64,000 bases of DNA from Qipengyuania mesophila (GTDB lineage Bacteria; Pseudomonadota; Alphaproteobacteria; Sphingomonadales; Sphingomonadaceae). Under the pieces are notes generated by a model. The model worked only from the letters and a program-made list of their open reading frames with translations, ran no database searches and was not told the origin of the DNA. The stretch lies in NCBI RefSeq assembly GCF_019711655.1, contig NZ_JAIGNU010000001.1, positions 1,583,501 to 1,647,500 on the forward strand, written 5' to 3'. Shown here piece by piece: positions 1 to 6,964 of this stretch. Numbering within the stretch: position 1 is the stretch's first letter; every line of letters starts with the position of its first letter. The translations under genes and the position numbers were made by a program.

Positions 1-982
1 CCAGCTCTTCCCGATGATCGCGGTGTGGGACGACCACGAGAGCGCGAATGATTCGTGGGAAGGCGGGGCAGAGAACCACCAGCCCGACACCGAAGGCGAA
101 TGGTCGGCGCGCAAGGCGGCCGCGATGAAGGCCTATCGTGAATGGATGCCCGTCTCCGACGAGCCTTGGGCCTCCTACGAGGTGGGCGATCTCGCGACGC
201 TCTATCGTCTCGAGACCCGCCTGACCGCGCGCGCCAAGCAGTTCAGCCTCGGCGAGATCCTCCGCGGGGCCAACGGCTCGCCCGAAGAGGCGCAGGCGGC
301 GCTGGTGGCCTTTCGAGAGGGCGATTATGCCGATCCCGCGCGCGAACTGCTCGGCGCCAGGCAGCAGGCGTGGCTCGCCGAAGGCTTCAAGGCATCGAAG
401 GGTGCGGGCAAGACCTGGCAGGTGCTCGTCCAGCAGGTACTGATGGGCAATCTCGTCTCGTCGCCCTCGCTCGCTGCCGCGCTGCCCAAGGATGCGCCCG
501 ACTACATCCGCCAGCGCGTGCTCGCCGGCGCCATGGCCGGCGCGGAGGGCGTGCCGTTCAACATGGATGCCTGGGACGGCTATCCCGCCGCACGGGCGCG
601 CGTGTTCGAAGCCGCGCTCGCTGCCGATGCGAACTTGATCAGCCTGGCGGGCGATACGCACAATGCCTGGGCCTTCGACCTCGATCATGCGGGCACGGCC
701 GTCGGCGTCGAGTTCGGCGGCCAGTCGGTCACCTCCCCGGGGGTGGAAGGCTATCTCCCGCAAATTCCCGCCGATGTCTTCGCGCGCGACACGGTGGCCA
801 ACAATGCGCAGCTCCAGTGGATGGATGCCTCGCGTCGCGGCTATATGGCGGTCGAGCTCACCCCGGGAAGCGCGAGCAGCGAATATCGCTTCCTATCGAG
901 CGTGCGCGAGAAGGGTGCGAGCGTTGTCGCGACCAAGCGGATGACCACGCTGGCGGGGAGCCGCAAGCTCGAGGCGGGTTGA
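1..982 (+). CDS. PhoD-like alkaline phosphatase, C-terminal part (5' end outside window)
   Basis: Partial gene; the reading frame is open from base 2, so the N-terminus lies upstream of the window. The visible part, about 326 residues, carries PhoD-family metallophosphatase motifs: WDDHE followed by ND near the start, which supplies metal ligands, and LAGDTHNAW about two thirds of the way along. Family members are usually exported phosphodiesterases or alkaline phosphatases that use Ca/Fe and release phosphate from organic esters in the periplasm. The signal peptide, normally Tat, would be in the missing part. The stop codon overlaps a likely promoter for the downstream thrS leader. The family call is secure; the substrate is not. 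Confidence 0.85.
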   Translation, partial: QLFPMIAVWDDHESANDSWEGGAENHQPDTEGEWSARKAAAMKAYREWMPVSDEPWASYEVGDLATLYRLETRLTARAKQFSLGEILRGANGSPEEAQAALVAFREGDYADPARELLGARQQAWLAEGFKASKGAGKTWQVLVQQVLMGNLVSSPSLAAALPKDAPDYIRQRVLAGAMAGAEGVPFNMDAWDGYPAARARVFEAALAADANLISLAGDTHNAWAFDLDHAGTAVGVEFGGQSVTSPGVEGYLPQIPADVFARDTVANNAQLQWMDASRRGYMAVELTPGSASSEYRFLSSVREKGASVVATKRMTTLAGSRKLEAG

Positions 983-1007
983 GCATTCCTGCCTCCCGCG
1001 CTATCTC
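979..1007 (+). promoter_or_regulatory. Putative sigma-70 promoter of the thrS leader transcript
   Basis: TTGAGC (979-984) and TATCTC (1002-1007) are separated by exactly 17 bp. The -35 box overlaps the stop codon of the PhoD gene. A start site 7-8 bases after the -10 box would fall at 1014-1015, on the A of the leader-peptide ATG, so the transcript may begin with AUG. No Shine-Dalgarno sequence precedes that ATG, which fits a leaderless start. The boxes are seen in the sequence; the transcription start is inferred. Confidence 0.55.
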
Positions 1008-1014
1008 TCGCCGC

Positions 1015-1086
1015 ATGACGCAGCTGCGGATCACAACCACGACTACCACCACTCCGGGCAACCGGGGGCGGTCGGTCGCGGCATAA
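1015..1086 (+). CDS. Threonine-rich leader peptide of the thrS attenuator (23 aa)
   Basis: A 23-codon frame, ATG to TAA. Residues 7-13 are seven consecutive threonines written with mixed codons (ACA, ACC, ACG, ACT, ACC, ACC, ACT), and Thr is also residue 2, making 8 Thr of 23. A GC-rich hairpin starts 9 bases after the stop, and the next gene is threonyl-tRNA synthetase. This is the classical layout of ribosome-mediated transcription attenuation: scarce charged tRNA-Thr would stall the ribosome on the Thr run and favour read-through into thrS. Mixed Thr codons would sense all Thr isoacceptors. No Shine-Dalgarno is visible, so translation may start on a leaderless RNA. Expression and regulation are inferred. 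Confidence 0.75.
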   Translation: MTQLRITTTTTTTPGNRGRSVAA

Positions 1087-1094
1087 GCGATCCA

Positions 1095-1124
1095 CTGCCG
1101 CCCGGTTTCGGGCGGTGGGCGTTT
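1095..1124 (+). terminator. Attenuator terminator hairpin upstream of thrS
   Basis: CCGCCCG (1098-1104) pairs with CGGGCGG (1109-1115) around a GTTT loop. Wobble and C-G pairs extend the stem to about 10 bp (1095-1118), and a short TTT (1122-1124) follows. GGGCGG at 1066-1071, inside the last leader codons, could pair with CCGCCC at 1098-1103 and act as an antiterminator. The Thr-codon region (about 1038-1047) can in turn partly pair with 1070-1078. The U-tract is weak. The structure is read by eye without energy calculation. Confidence 0.6.
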
Positions 1125-1211
1125 CCTCCCGAAATCGCGAAATTCCGCCAAACGCCGCTTCAAGCGCGCGCGCTCCTGTGCCATGGCCGCGCCAAGCAAC
1201 GGTAAGAGACG

Positions 1212-3224
1212 ATGACGGAACTTCTCAAGATCAGCCTGCCCGACGGTTCGGTGCGCGAAATGGAGGCGGGTTCGACGCCGGCCGATGTGGCTGCTGCGAT
1301 CGGCCCCGGCCTCGCCAAGGCCGCGATCGCCGCGCGGGTCGATGGCGAATTGCGCGACATCAACCGCCCGTTCGAGGGCGATGCCGAGCTTGCCCTGGTC
1401 ACCGGTCGCGACGAGGAGGACGCACTCGAGCTCGCGCGCCACGATTTCGCCCATGTGCTCGCGGAAGCGGTACAGGCGCTGTGGCCCGGCACGCAGATCA
1501 CCTTCGGCCCGGCGACCGACGACGGCTTCTATTACGACGTGAAGGCGCCCGAGAGCCGCGATCCCTTCAGCATGGACGATCTGCCCGCGATCGAGGAAAA
1601 GATGCGCGAAATCATTCGCGCGGACAAGCCGCTCCGCCGCGAGGTCTGGAGCCGCCAGCAGCTGATCGACAAGTGGGAGGCCGAGGGCGAGGTCTTCAAG
1701 GCCGAATGGGCCAAGGAACTGCCCGAGAACGAGGAGCTGACGGTCTACTGGTCGGGGGACGACTGGCTCGACATGTGCCGCGGCCCGCACCTCGCCAGCA
1801 CGGGCAAGCTCGATCCCGATGCCTTCAAGCTGATGCGCGTCGCCGGGGCCTATTGGCGCGGCGACCAGAAGAACGCGCAGCTCACGCGCATCTACGGCAC
1901 GGGCTGGCTCAACAAGAAGCAGCTCAACGCCCACCTTACGCGGCTGGAGGAGGCGGCCAAGCGCGACCATCGCAAGCTCGGCCGCGAGATGGATCTGTTC
2001 CACCTGCAGGAAGAGGCGCATGGCAGCGTCTTCTGGCATCCCAAGGGCTACCGCATCTGGCGCGAGCTCGAAGCCTATATGCGCCGCAAGATGGACGGCG
2101 GCGGCTATCGCGAGATCAAGACGCCGCAGCTGATGGACGTGCGCCAGTGGACCCAGTCGGGCCACTGGGGCAAATATGCCGAGAACATGTTCGCCGTCCC
2201 CGACATCGTCCCCGAAGTGGATGACGAAGGGGAAACGGCCGCTTCGCCCCGGGTCGCCGACGATGCCGACTGGATGGCGATCAAGCCGATGAACTGTCCG
2301 GCGCACGTGCTCGTCTTCAAGCAGGGCATCACCTCCTATCGCGACCTGCCGATCCGGCTGGGCGAAATGGGCTGCTGCCACCGCAACGAGCCGCATGGCG
2401 CGCTTCACGGCCTCATGCGCGTGCGCCAGTTCACGCAGGACGACGCACATATCTTCTGCACCGAGGCGCAGGTGGTCGAGGAGGTGCGCAAGTTCTGCGC
2501 GCTCGCCGACAGCGTCTACAAGGACTTCGGCTTCACCTATCACGTCAAGCTCGCGCTGCGCCCCGAGAAGCGTTTCGGCAGCGAGGCGGACTGGGACAAG
2601 GCCGAGCAGGAACTGCGCGATGCGGTCGCCGAAGCGGGCATGGACAACGAGGAATACGGCTGGGAAGAACTCCCGGGCGAAGGCGCCTTCTATGCGCCCA
2701 AGCTCGAATGGCACCTGACCGACGCGATCGGCCGCACCTGGCAAGTCGGCACGATCCAGGGCGATCGTGTGCTGCCCGACCGCCTCGACGCGACCTATGT
2801 CGGCGAGGATGGCGAGAAGCACCGCCCGGTCATGCTGCACCGCGCCATCTTCGGCAGCTACGAACGCTTCATCGGGATCCTGATCGAGCATTTCGCCGGT
2901 CGCCTGCCCGCGTGGCTGGCTCCCGTGCAGGCGGTGGTCGCGACGATCGTCTCGGATGCCGACGACTACGCCAAGGAAGCGGTCGTCAAGCTCGAGGCGG
3001 CGGGCATCCGTGTCGAGAGCGACCTGCGCAACGAGAAGATCAACTACAAGGTCCGCGAGCACAGCCTCGCCAAGGTCCCGCACCTGCTGGTGGTCGGCAA
3101 GCGCGAGGCCGAGGAAGGCACCGTCGCGGTCCGCACGCTCGGCGAACAGCACCAGAAGGTGATGAGCCTCGACGAGGCGATCGCGATGCTCAAGGACGCG
3201 GGCACGCCGCCCGACCTGCGATAG
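1212..3224 (+). CDS. thrS: Threonyl-tRNA synthetase
   Basis: Charges tRNA-Thr with threonine in the cytoplasm. At 670 aa it has the full bacterial architecture: an N-terminal TGS domain (about 1-65); an N2 editing domain with HxxxH (H77, H81) and CRGPH (C189, H193), which hydrolyses mischarged Ser-tRNA; a class II catalytic core with the zinc-binding MNCPAH segment near residue 360, motif 2 in CHRNEPHGALHG, and a later MLHRAIFGSYERF; and a C-terminal anticodon-binding domain. It lies 125 bp behind the Thr leader peptide and terminator hairpin, so its expression probably responds to charged tRNA-Thr. The next gene starts 14 bases after the stop and may be co-transcribed. Confidence 0.97.
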   Translation: MTELLKISLPDGSVREMEAGSTPADVAAAIGPGLAKAAIAARVDGELRDINRPFEGDAELALVTGRDEEDALELARHDFAHVLAEAVQALWPGTQITFGPATDDGFYYDVKAPESRDPFSMDDLPAIEEKMREIIRADKPLRREVWSRQQLIDKWEAEGEVFKAEWAKELPENEELTVYWSGDDWLDMCRGPHLASTGKLDPDAFKLMRVAGAYWRGDQKNAQLTRIYGTGWLNKKQLNAHLTRLEEAAKRDHRKLGREMDLFHLQEEAHGSVFWHPKGYRIWRELEAYMRRKMDGGGYREIKTPQLMDVRQWTQSGHWGKYAENMFAVPDIVPEVDDEGETAASPRVADDADWMAIKPMNCPAHVLVFKQGITSYRDLPIRLGEMGCCHRNEPHGALHGLMRVRQFTQDDAHIFCTEAQVVEEVRKFCALADSVYKDFGFTYHVKLALRPEKRFGSEADWDKAEQELRDAVAEAGMDNEEYGWEELPGEGAFYAPKLEWHLTDAIGRTWQVGTIQGDRVLPDRLDATYVGEDGEKHRPVMLHRAIFGSYERFIGILIEHFAGRLPAWLAPVQAVVATIVSDADDYAKEAVVKLEAAGIRVESDLRNEKINYKVREHSLAKVPHLLVVGKREAEEGTVAVRTLGEQHQKVMSLDEAIAMLKDAGTPPDLR

Positions 3225-3238
3225 GAGGCCGGCGCGGG

Positions 3239-3982
3239 ATGGAACTGCTCGCGGCCTATGCGCCGTGGCAACTGGCGGCGGTGCTGGCCGCCGCCTTCAG
3301 CTCGGCCTTCGTGCGCGGCCTGACCGGCTTCGGCATGGCTATCCTGCTGGTGCCGATTCTCGCGCTCGCCCTGTCGCCGGTGCATGCCGTGCTACTGACC
3401 AATTTCCTCTCGGTCTTCGTCGGCCTGTCGGAGATCCGGCGGCTGGTGCGTGGGGCGGAGCGATCGGCCTGGATCATCATCGCGCTGGTTGTGCTGACGA
3501 CGCCCGCGGGGCTGTATCTATTGAGCATCACCACACCCGACGTGGCGCGCCTGGCGATCGCCATCATTGCCTTGTCGGCCTTCGGCGCGATCCTGCTGCC
3601 GCAACGCGCGGCGCTGGAGCATCATCCAGCAACCACCGGGAGTGTGGGCATCTTGAGCGGGCTGATGACGGGCTATGCCGGCATGCCGGGCCCGCCGGTC
3701 GTTCCCTACTACGTCGGCCGCGCCATCCCGCGCGAGATGGCCAAGGCCTCGATGCTGCTGATCTTCACCTGCGCCTCGACCACCGGTTTGGTCAGCGGAG
3801 CGGTCTTGGGAGTCCTCGACTGGTCCCTCCCGCCGCTTGCCGTGCTACTGTTTCCCGCAGTGCTGCTGGGCAACTGGCTCGGCAACCGCGCCTCGGGCCG
3901 GATTGGCGACGGGCTATGGCGTACCGCTGTAGGTGCAATTCTGGGCGGGGCGGCGCTGGCCGCGCTCGCGCGCCTGATCTAG
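3239..3982 (+). CDS. TauE/SafE family membrane transporter (sulfite/organosulfonate exporter-like)
   Basis: A protein of about 247 aa made almost wholly of hydrophobic helices, with the family's duplicated layout: RGLTGFGMAILL near the N-terminus and a related GLMTGYAGMPGPPVVPYY segment near the middle, the signature glycine-rich turns of TauE/SafE (DUF81) permeases. Members move sulfite, sulfoacetate or other small anions across the inner membrane; the substrate here cannot be read from sequence. The ATG at 3239 is preceded by AGGAGG, and the gene follows thrS by 14 bp, suggesting co-transcription. No sulfur-metabolism genes adjoin, so the role is unresolved. Confidence 0.85.
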   Translation: MELLAAYAPWQLAAVLAAAFSSAFVRGLTGFGMAILLVPILALALSPVHAVLLTNFLSVFVGLSEIRRLVRGAERSAWIIIALVVLTTPAGLYLLSITTPDVARLAIAIIALSAFGAILLPQRAALEHHPATTGSVGILSGLMTGYAGMPGPPVVPYYVGRAIPREMAKASMLLIFTCASTTGLVSGAVLGVLDWSLPPLAVLLFPAVLLGNWLGNRASGRIGDGLWRTAVGAILGGAALAALARLI

Positions 3983-3986
3983 CGGA

Positions 3987-4115
3987 TCAGAAAGGCAGGA
4001 CCGGCCCGGCGAGGACCAGCGCAAGGCCGCAGCCACCGACAATCAGCGCGCGTGCGATATCGACAATGCGATCGTTGGCGCTTTTTGAGCGGGCGAGAGC
4101 GATAGCCTTGGCCAT
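3987..4115 (-). CDS. Small hypothetical membrane protein (42 aa)
   Basis: A 42-codon frame with a basic N-terminal half (KAIALARSKSANDR) and one hydrophobic helix, ALIVGGCGLALVLAGPVLPF. A GGAG sequence precedes the ATG at a reasonable distance. It lies between the convergent end of the TauE gene and the end of the agmatine deiminase gene. A single-pass protein with a short cytoplasmic tail is plausible. I do not recognise a family, and a chance frame cannot be excluded. Confidence 0.4.
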   Translation of the reverse strand: MAKAIALARSKSANDRIVDIARALIVGGCGLALVLAGPVLPF

Positions 4116-4149
4116 GCTCCCATTCTCCGCTGCAAATCCTAACGAATTG

Positions 4150-5139
4150 TTAAGGACACCATCCGGCGCGGGGCATCTGCTGGCTCGCGCAGTGGAACCC
4201 GCCGCCCCCTGCCAGCACCGCGTCGCCCGGTAGGCCCACGGTGGCGCGGTCGGGAAACAGCTCGGCGATCGCCGCAACGCCGTCCGCGTCGTGCGGGCTG
4301 CCGAAGGTCGGAACCACTACGAGGTGGCTGGTGATGGCGAAATTTGCGTAGCTCGCGGGCTCGATCCGGTCGCCGCTGGTGACGAGGCCTGGGGAGGGGA
4401 TTTCCTTCACCGCCACGCCCGCTTCCTCCGCGCGCCGCCTGGCGTCGGCATAGATGGCCGCATTGGGATCGTCGCTGCCCGTCGCGCGCGCCAGGCACAG
4501 CGTATTGGTAGCGACGAAGCGCGCGAGATTGTCGACATGGCCGTCGGTGTGATCGTTGATCAGCCCGTCACCGAGCCACAGCACGCGGCTGAAGCCGAGG
4601 TCATCCTCCAGCCGCTGCTCGATTTCCTCGCGCGACAAGTGCGGGTTGCGATTGGGATTGAGCAGGCACTGCTCGGTGGTGGCGACAAGACCGGTCCCGT
4701 CGCCGTCCACCGCGCCGCCCTCGAGGACCCAGTCGGCTACCTCGAGCGGCAGCCCGGCGTCCTTGGCCAGTTCGGCGCCCACCGTCTGGTCGCCGTCCAT
4801 CAGATATTTGCCGCCCCAGCCGTTGAAGCCGAAGCGCCGCGCACTGCGCTGGCTGTCGCCGCCGCACAGCACCAGCGGACCGGTGTCGCGCAGCCAGACG
4901 TCGCCGTAGACACGGCGTTCGAGCGTGACCTTGCCCGAAACGAGCTGGCGTGCACGCGCCTCGTTCGCGGCATCGCGCACCAGCAGGCGGACTTCCTGTC
5001 CGCTTTCGGCCACCGCATTGGCGAAGGCCGCGATCTGCTCCTGCGCGCGCGGGAGCACCTCGGGCCATTCGTCGGCGTCGTGCGGGAAGCCGATCCACAG
5101 CCAGTCCTGCGGCGCCCATTCGGGCGGCATCATCTGCAT
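4150..5139 (-). CDS. aguA: Agmatine deiminase / peptidyl-arginine-deiminase family protein
   Basis: 329 aa, matching the PPAD/AguA family of guanidine-modifying enzymes. Agmatine deiminase converts agmatine to N-carbamoylputrescine and ammonia in polyamine synthesis or arginine breakdown. Visible motifs are WLRDTGP (substrate acid), WVLEGGAVDGDG, NDHTDGHVDNLARF (catalytic His region) and, near the C-terminus, GGGGFHCASQQMPRAG with the nucleophilic Cys. The ATG at 5139 has an AAGGG ribosome site. It follows the M28 peptidase gene on the same strand by 31 bp. An N-carbamoylputrescine amidase partner is not in the window, so agmatine as substrate is probable rather than proven. Confidence 0.88.
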   Translation of the reverse strand: MQMMPPEWAPQDWLWIGFPHDADEWPEVLPRAQEQIAAFANAVAESGQEVRLLVRDAANEARARQLVSGKVTLERRVYGDVWLRDTGPLVLCGGDSQRSARRFGFNGWGGKYLMDGDQTVGAELAKDAGLPLEVADWVLEGGAVDGDGTGLVATTEQCLLNPNRNPHLSREEIEQRLEDDLGFSRVLWLGDGLINDHTDGHVDNLARFVATNTLCLARATGSDDPNAAIYADARRRAEEAGVAVKEIPSPGLVTSGDRIEPASYANFAITSHLVVVPTFGSPHDADGVAAIAELFPDRATVGLPGDAVLAGGGGFHCASQQMPRAGWCP

Positions 5140-5170
5140 CGGCTTGCCCTTCTCGACCTGTGCCGACGGC

Positions 5171-6865
5171 TCAGCAGCCGCCCTCGCCTTCGCAGCTCTT
5201 GTCGCGTGCGGCGCGGAATTCGTCGCCCTCGACCCAGTTGGGCCAACTGGTGCTCATCGCGAGCATGCGACCGATGCGGTAATAGAGCGAGAGGTCCTTC
5301 AGCGCGCCCGACCAGTCCCAGTTGGGATCGTATTCGTCGCTCGGCTGGTGGTAGCGGTTCTCGGTATAGTCCTTGGCATAGGCCTGGCCGGCTTCGGTCC
5401 CGCCCTCGACCAGGTCTTCGCCGCCGTCGACATAGAGCATCGGCAACCCGCGCTTGGCCATGCTGAAGTGGTCCGAGCGATAGTAATAGCCCTTCTCGGG
5501 GGTCGATTCGGGCGTGGCCGTGCGGCCTTCTTCCTTGAGTGCGGCGTCGAGGAACTCGTCGAGCCTGCTCTTGCCGCCGCCGACCACGGTGACGTCCTTG
5601 GCCGGACCCGCGAGCGACAGCGCGTCCATGTTGAGCCCGCCCACGGTTTGCGACAACGGGAAGACCGGGTTGGCGGCGTAATAGTCCGAACCGAGCAGGC
5701 CCGATTCCTCACCGGTCACTGCCAAGAAGACGAGGCTGCGATCGGCCGGCCCGGCCTTGGCATGCGCCTCTGCCAGCGCGACGAGCGCCGCGCTGCCGGT
5801 GGCGTTGTCGACCGCGCCGTTGCAGATGTCGTCACCGGTGGCGTCGGGCTTGCAACGGCCGAGATGGTCCCAATGGGCGCTGTAGAGGACGTATTCGTCG
5901 GGGCGCTTCGCACCCGGCAGCACGCCGATGACGTTCTTCGAATCGAACTTGCGGACGGTGTTGCCGAACTTGGTCGAGGCGGTCAGGCCCAGCGGAACCG
6001 CCTTGAAGCCCTTCTTCTTGGCTGCGGCCGAGAGCGTGGCGAGATCCTTGCCCGCCGCGCCGAGGATCTTCTCCGCGACCGGCTTCTGCATCCAGCCGTT
6101 GACCAGCGTCTGGTCGGCGCCGCCGTCCTTGCGCTCGGGATAGACCTGCGGCCCGGTCCAGGAAGATTCGACGACGTTCCAGCCATAGGCGGCGGGGAAG
6201 GTGTCGTGGATGATGATAGCCCCCGCGGCACCCTGGCGCGCGGCTTCTTCATACTTGTAGGTCCAGCGCCCGTAATAGGTCATGGCGCGGCCGTTGAACG
6301 GGCCTTCGAGGCCCTCGGTCTCGTAATCGGGATCGTTGACGAGGATGACCGCGGTCTTCCCCTTCATGTCGACGCCCGCATAGTCGTTCCAGCCCTTCTC
6401 GGGTGCGTTGATGCCGTAGCCGACGAAGACCAGCTCGCTGTTCTCGAGATCGGTCTGCTCGTCCTCGCGATAGGTGACGCCGACCCACTCATCGCCGAAG
6501 GAGAAGCTCATGTCCTTGCCCGCCCCCGCGATCTTGAGCGGACCGAGGTCCTGGCCCTCGATCTCGACGAAGGGGACGGTCTGCGTCCACGAACCGTTGT
6601 TGCCCGGCTCGAGTCCGGCCCGCTTGAACTGCTCGATCAGGTAGGCGACCGTCTTCTCCTCGCCCGGCGTGCCGGGCGCGCGGCCTTCGAATTCGTCCGA
6701 AGCGAGTTTCTCGGTGACGCTCTTCATCGTGTCGATGTTGAGCTCGCCGGCGGCGACCTGCGGGATGTCGAGCGCCGCGCCTTCGGTACTGGCGGCTCCA
6801 TCCTGGCCCATCGAACAGGCGGTGAGCGCCAGCGCTGCGCTGGCGGCGAGAATGGTTCGGATCAT
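5171..6865 (-). CDS. M28-family zinc peptidase lipoprotein with PA domain
   Basis: 564 aa. The N-terminus MIRTILAASAALALTACS is a lipoprotein signal with the lipobox Cys at 17, placing the enzyme in the periplasm or on a membrane. A protease-associated (PA) insertion spans roughly residues 120-260 (GAAGAIIIHDTFPAA). The M28 aminopeptidase core follows with its zinc ligands in order: SAHWDHLG, VDNATGSAAL, TGEESGLLGS (catalytic and ligand Glu), GLNMDAL and a late YHQPSDEYD His. It probably trims peptides from their N-terminus. The start has GAGAGG upstream and diverges from glnE across a 99-bp gap. Confidence 0.92.
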   Translation of the reverse strand: MIRTILAASAALALTACSMGQDGAASTEGAALDIPQVAAGELNIDTMKSVTEKLASDEFEGRAPGTPGEEKTVAYLIEQFKRAGLEPGNNGSWTQTVPFVEIEGQDLGPLKIAGAGKDMSFSFGDEWVGVTYREDEQTDLENSELVFVGYGINAPEKGWNDYAGVDMKGKTAVILVNDPDYETEGLEGPFNGRAMTYYGRWTYKYEEAARQGAAGAIIIHDTFPAAYGWNVVESSWTGPQVYPERKDGGADQTLVNGWMQKPVAEKILGAAGKDLATLSAAAKKKGFKAVPLGLTASTKFGNTVRKFDSKNVIGVLPGAKRPDEYVLYSAHWDHLGRCKPDATGDDICNGAVDNATGSAALVALAEAHAKAGPADRSLVFLAVTGEESGLLGSDYYAANPVFPLSQTVGGLNMDALSLAGPAKDVTVVGGGKSRLDEFLDAALKEEGRTATPESTPEKGYYYRSDHFSMAKRGLPMLYVDGGEDLVEGGTEAGQAYAKDYTENRYHQPSDEYDPNWDWSGALKDLSLYYRIGRMLAMSTSWPNWVEGDEFRAARDKSCEGEGGC

Positions 6866-6964
6866 TGCGACTACCTCTCTTGCTTCTCGTGCGGGGGGCT
6901 TCTGTCAGCATGGACGCGCGAGGGCAAGCTTGCGTCGGGGGATGCGGGGCGGCAGGAACCCGCG

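Noticed and set aside
983-1211. T-box riboswitch upstream of thrS
   Set aside because: No T-box bulge sequence or specifier stem was seen, and the region is explained by the Thr leader peptide and hairpin.
858-3152. Long open frame on the minus strand opposite thrS
   Set aside because: It mirrors thrS, has repetitive Leu/Ala/Asp-rich composition typical of antisense frames in GC-rich DNA, and has no recognisable motif or ribosome site.
4925-6964. Upstream extension of the glnE frame
   Set aside because: The frame is open but lies antisense to the M28 peptidase and agmatine deiminase genes; the ATG at 6965 has a ribosome site and begins the conserved protein.
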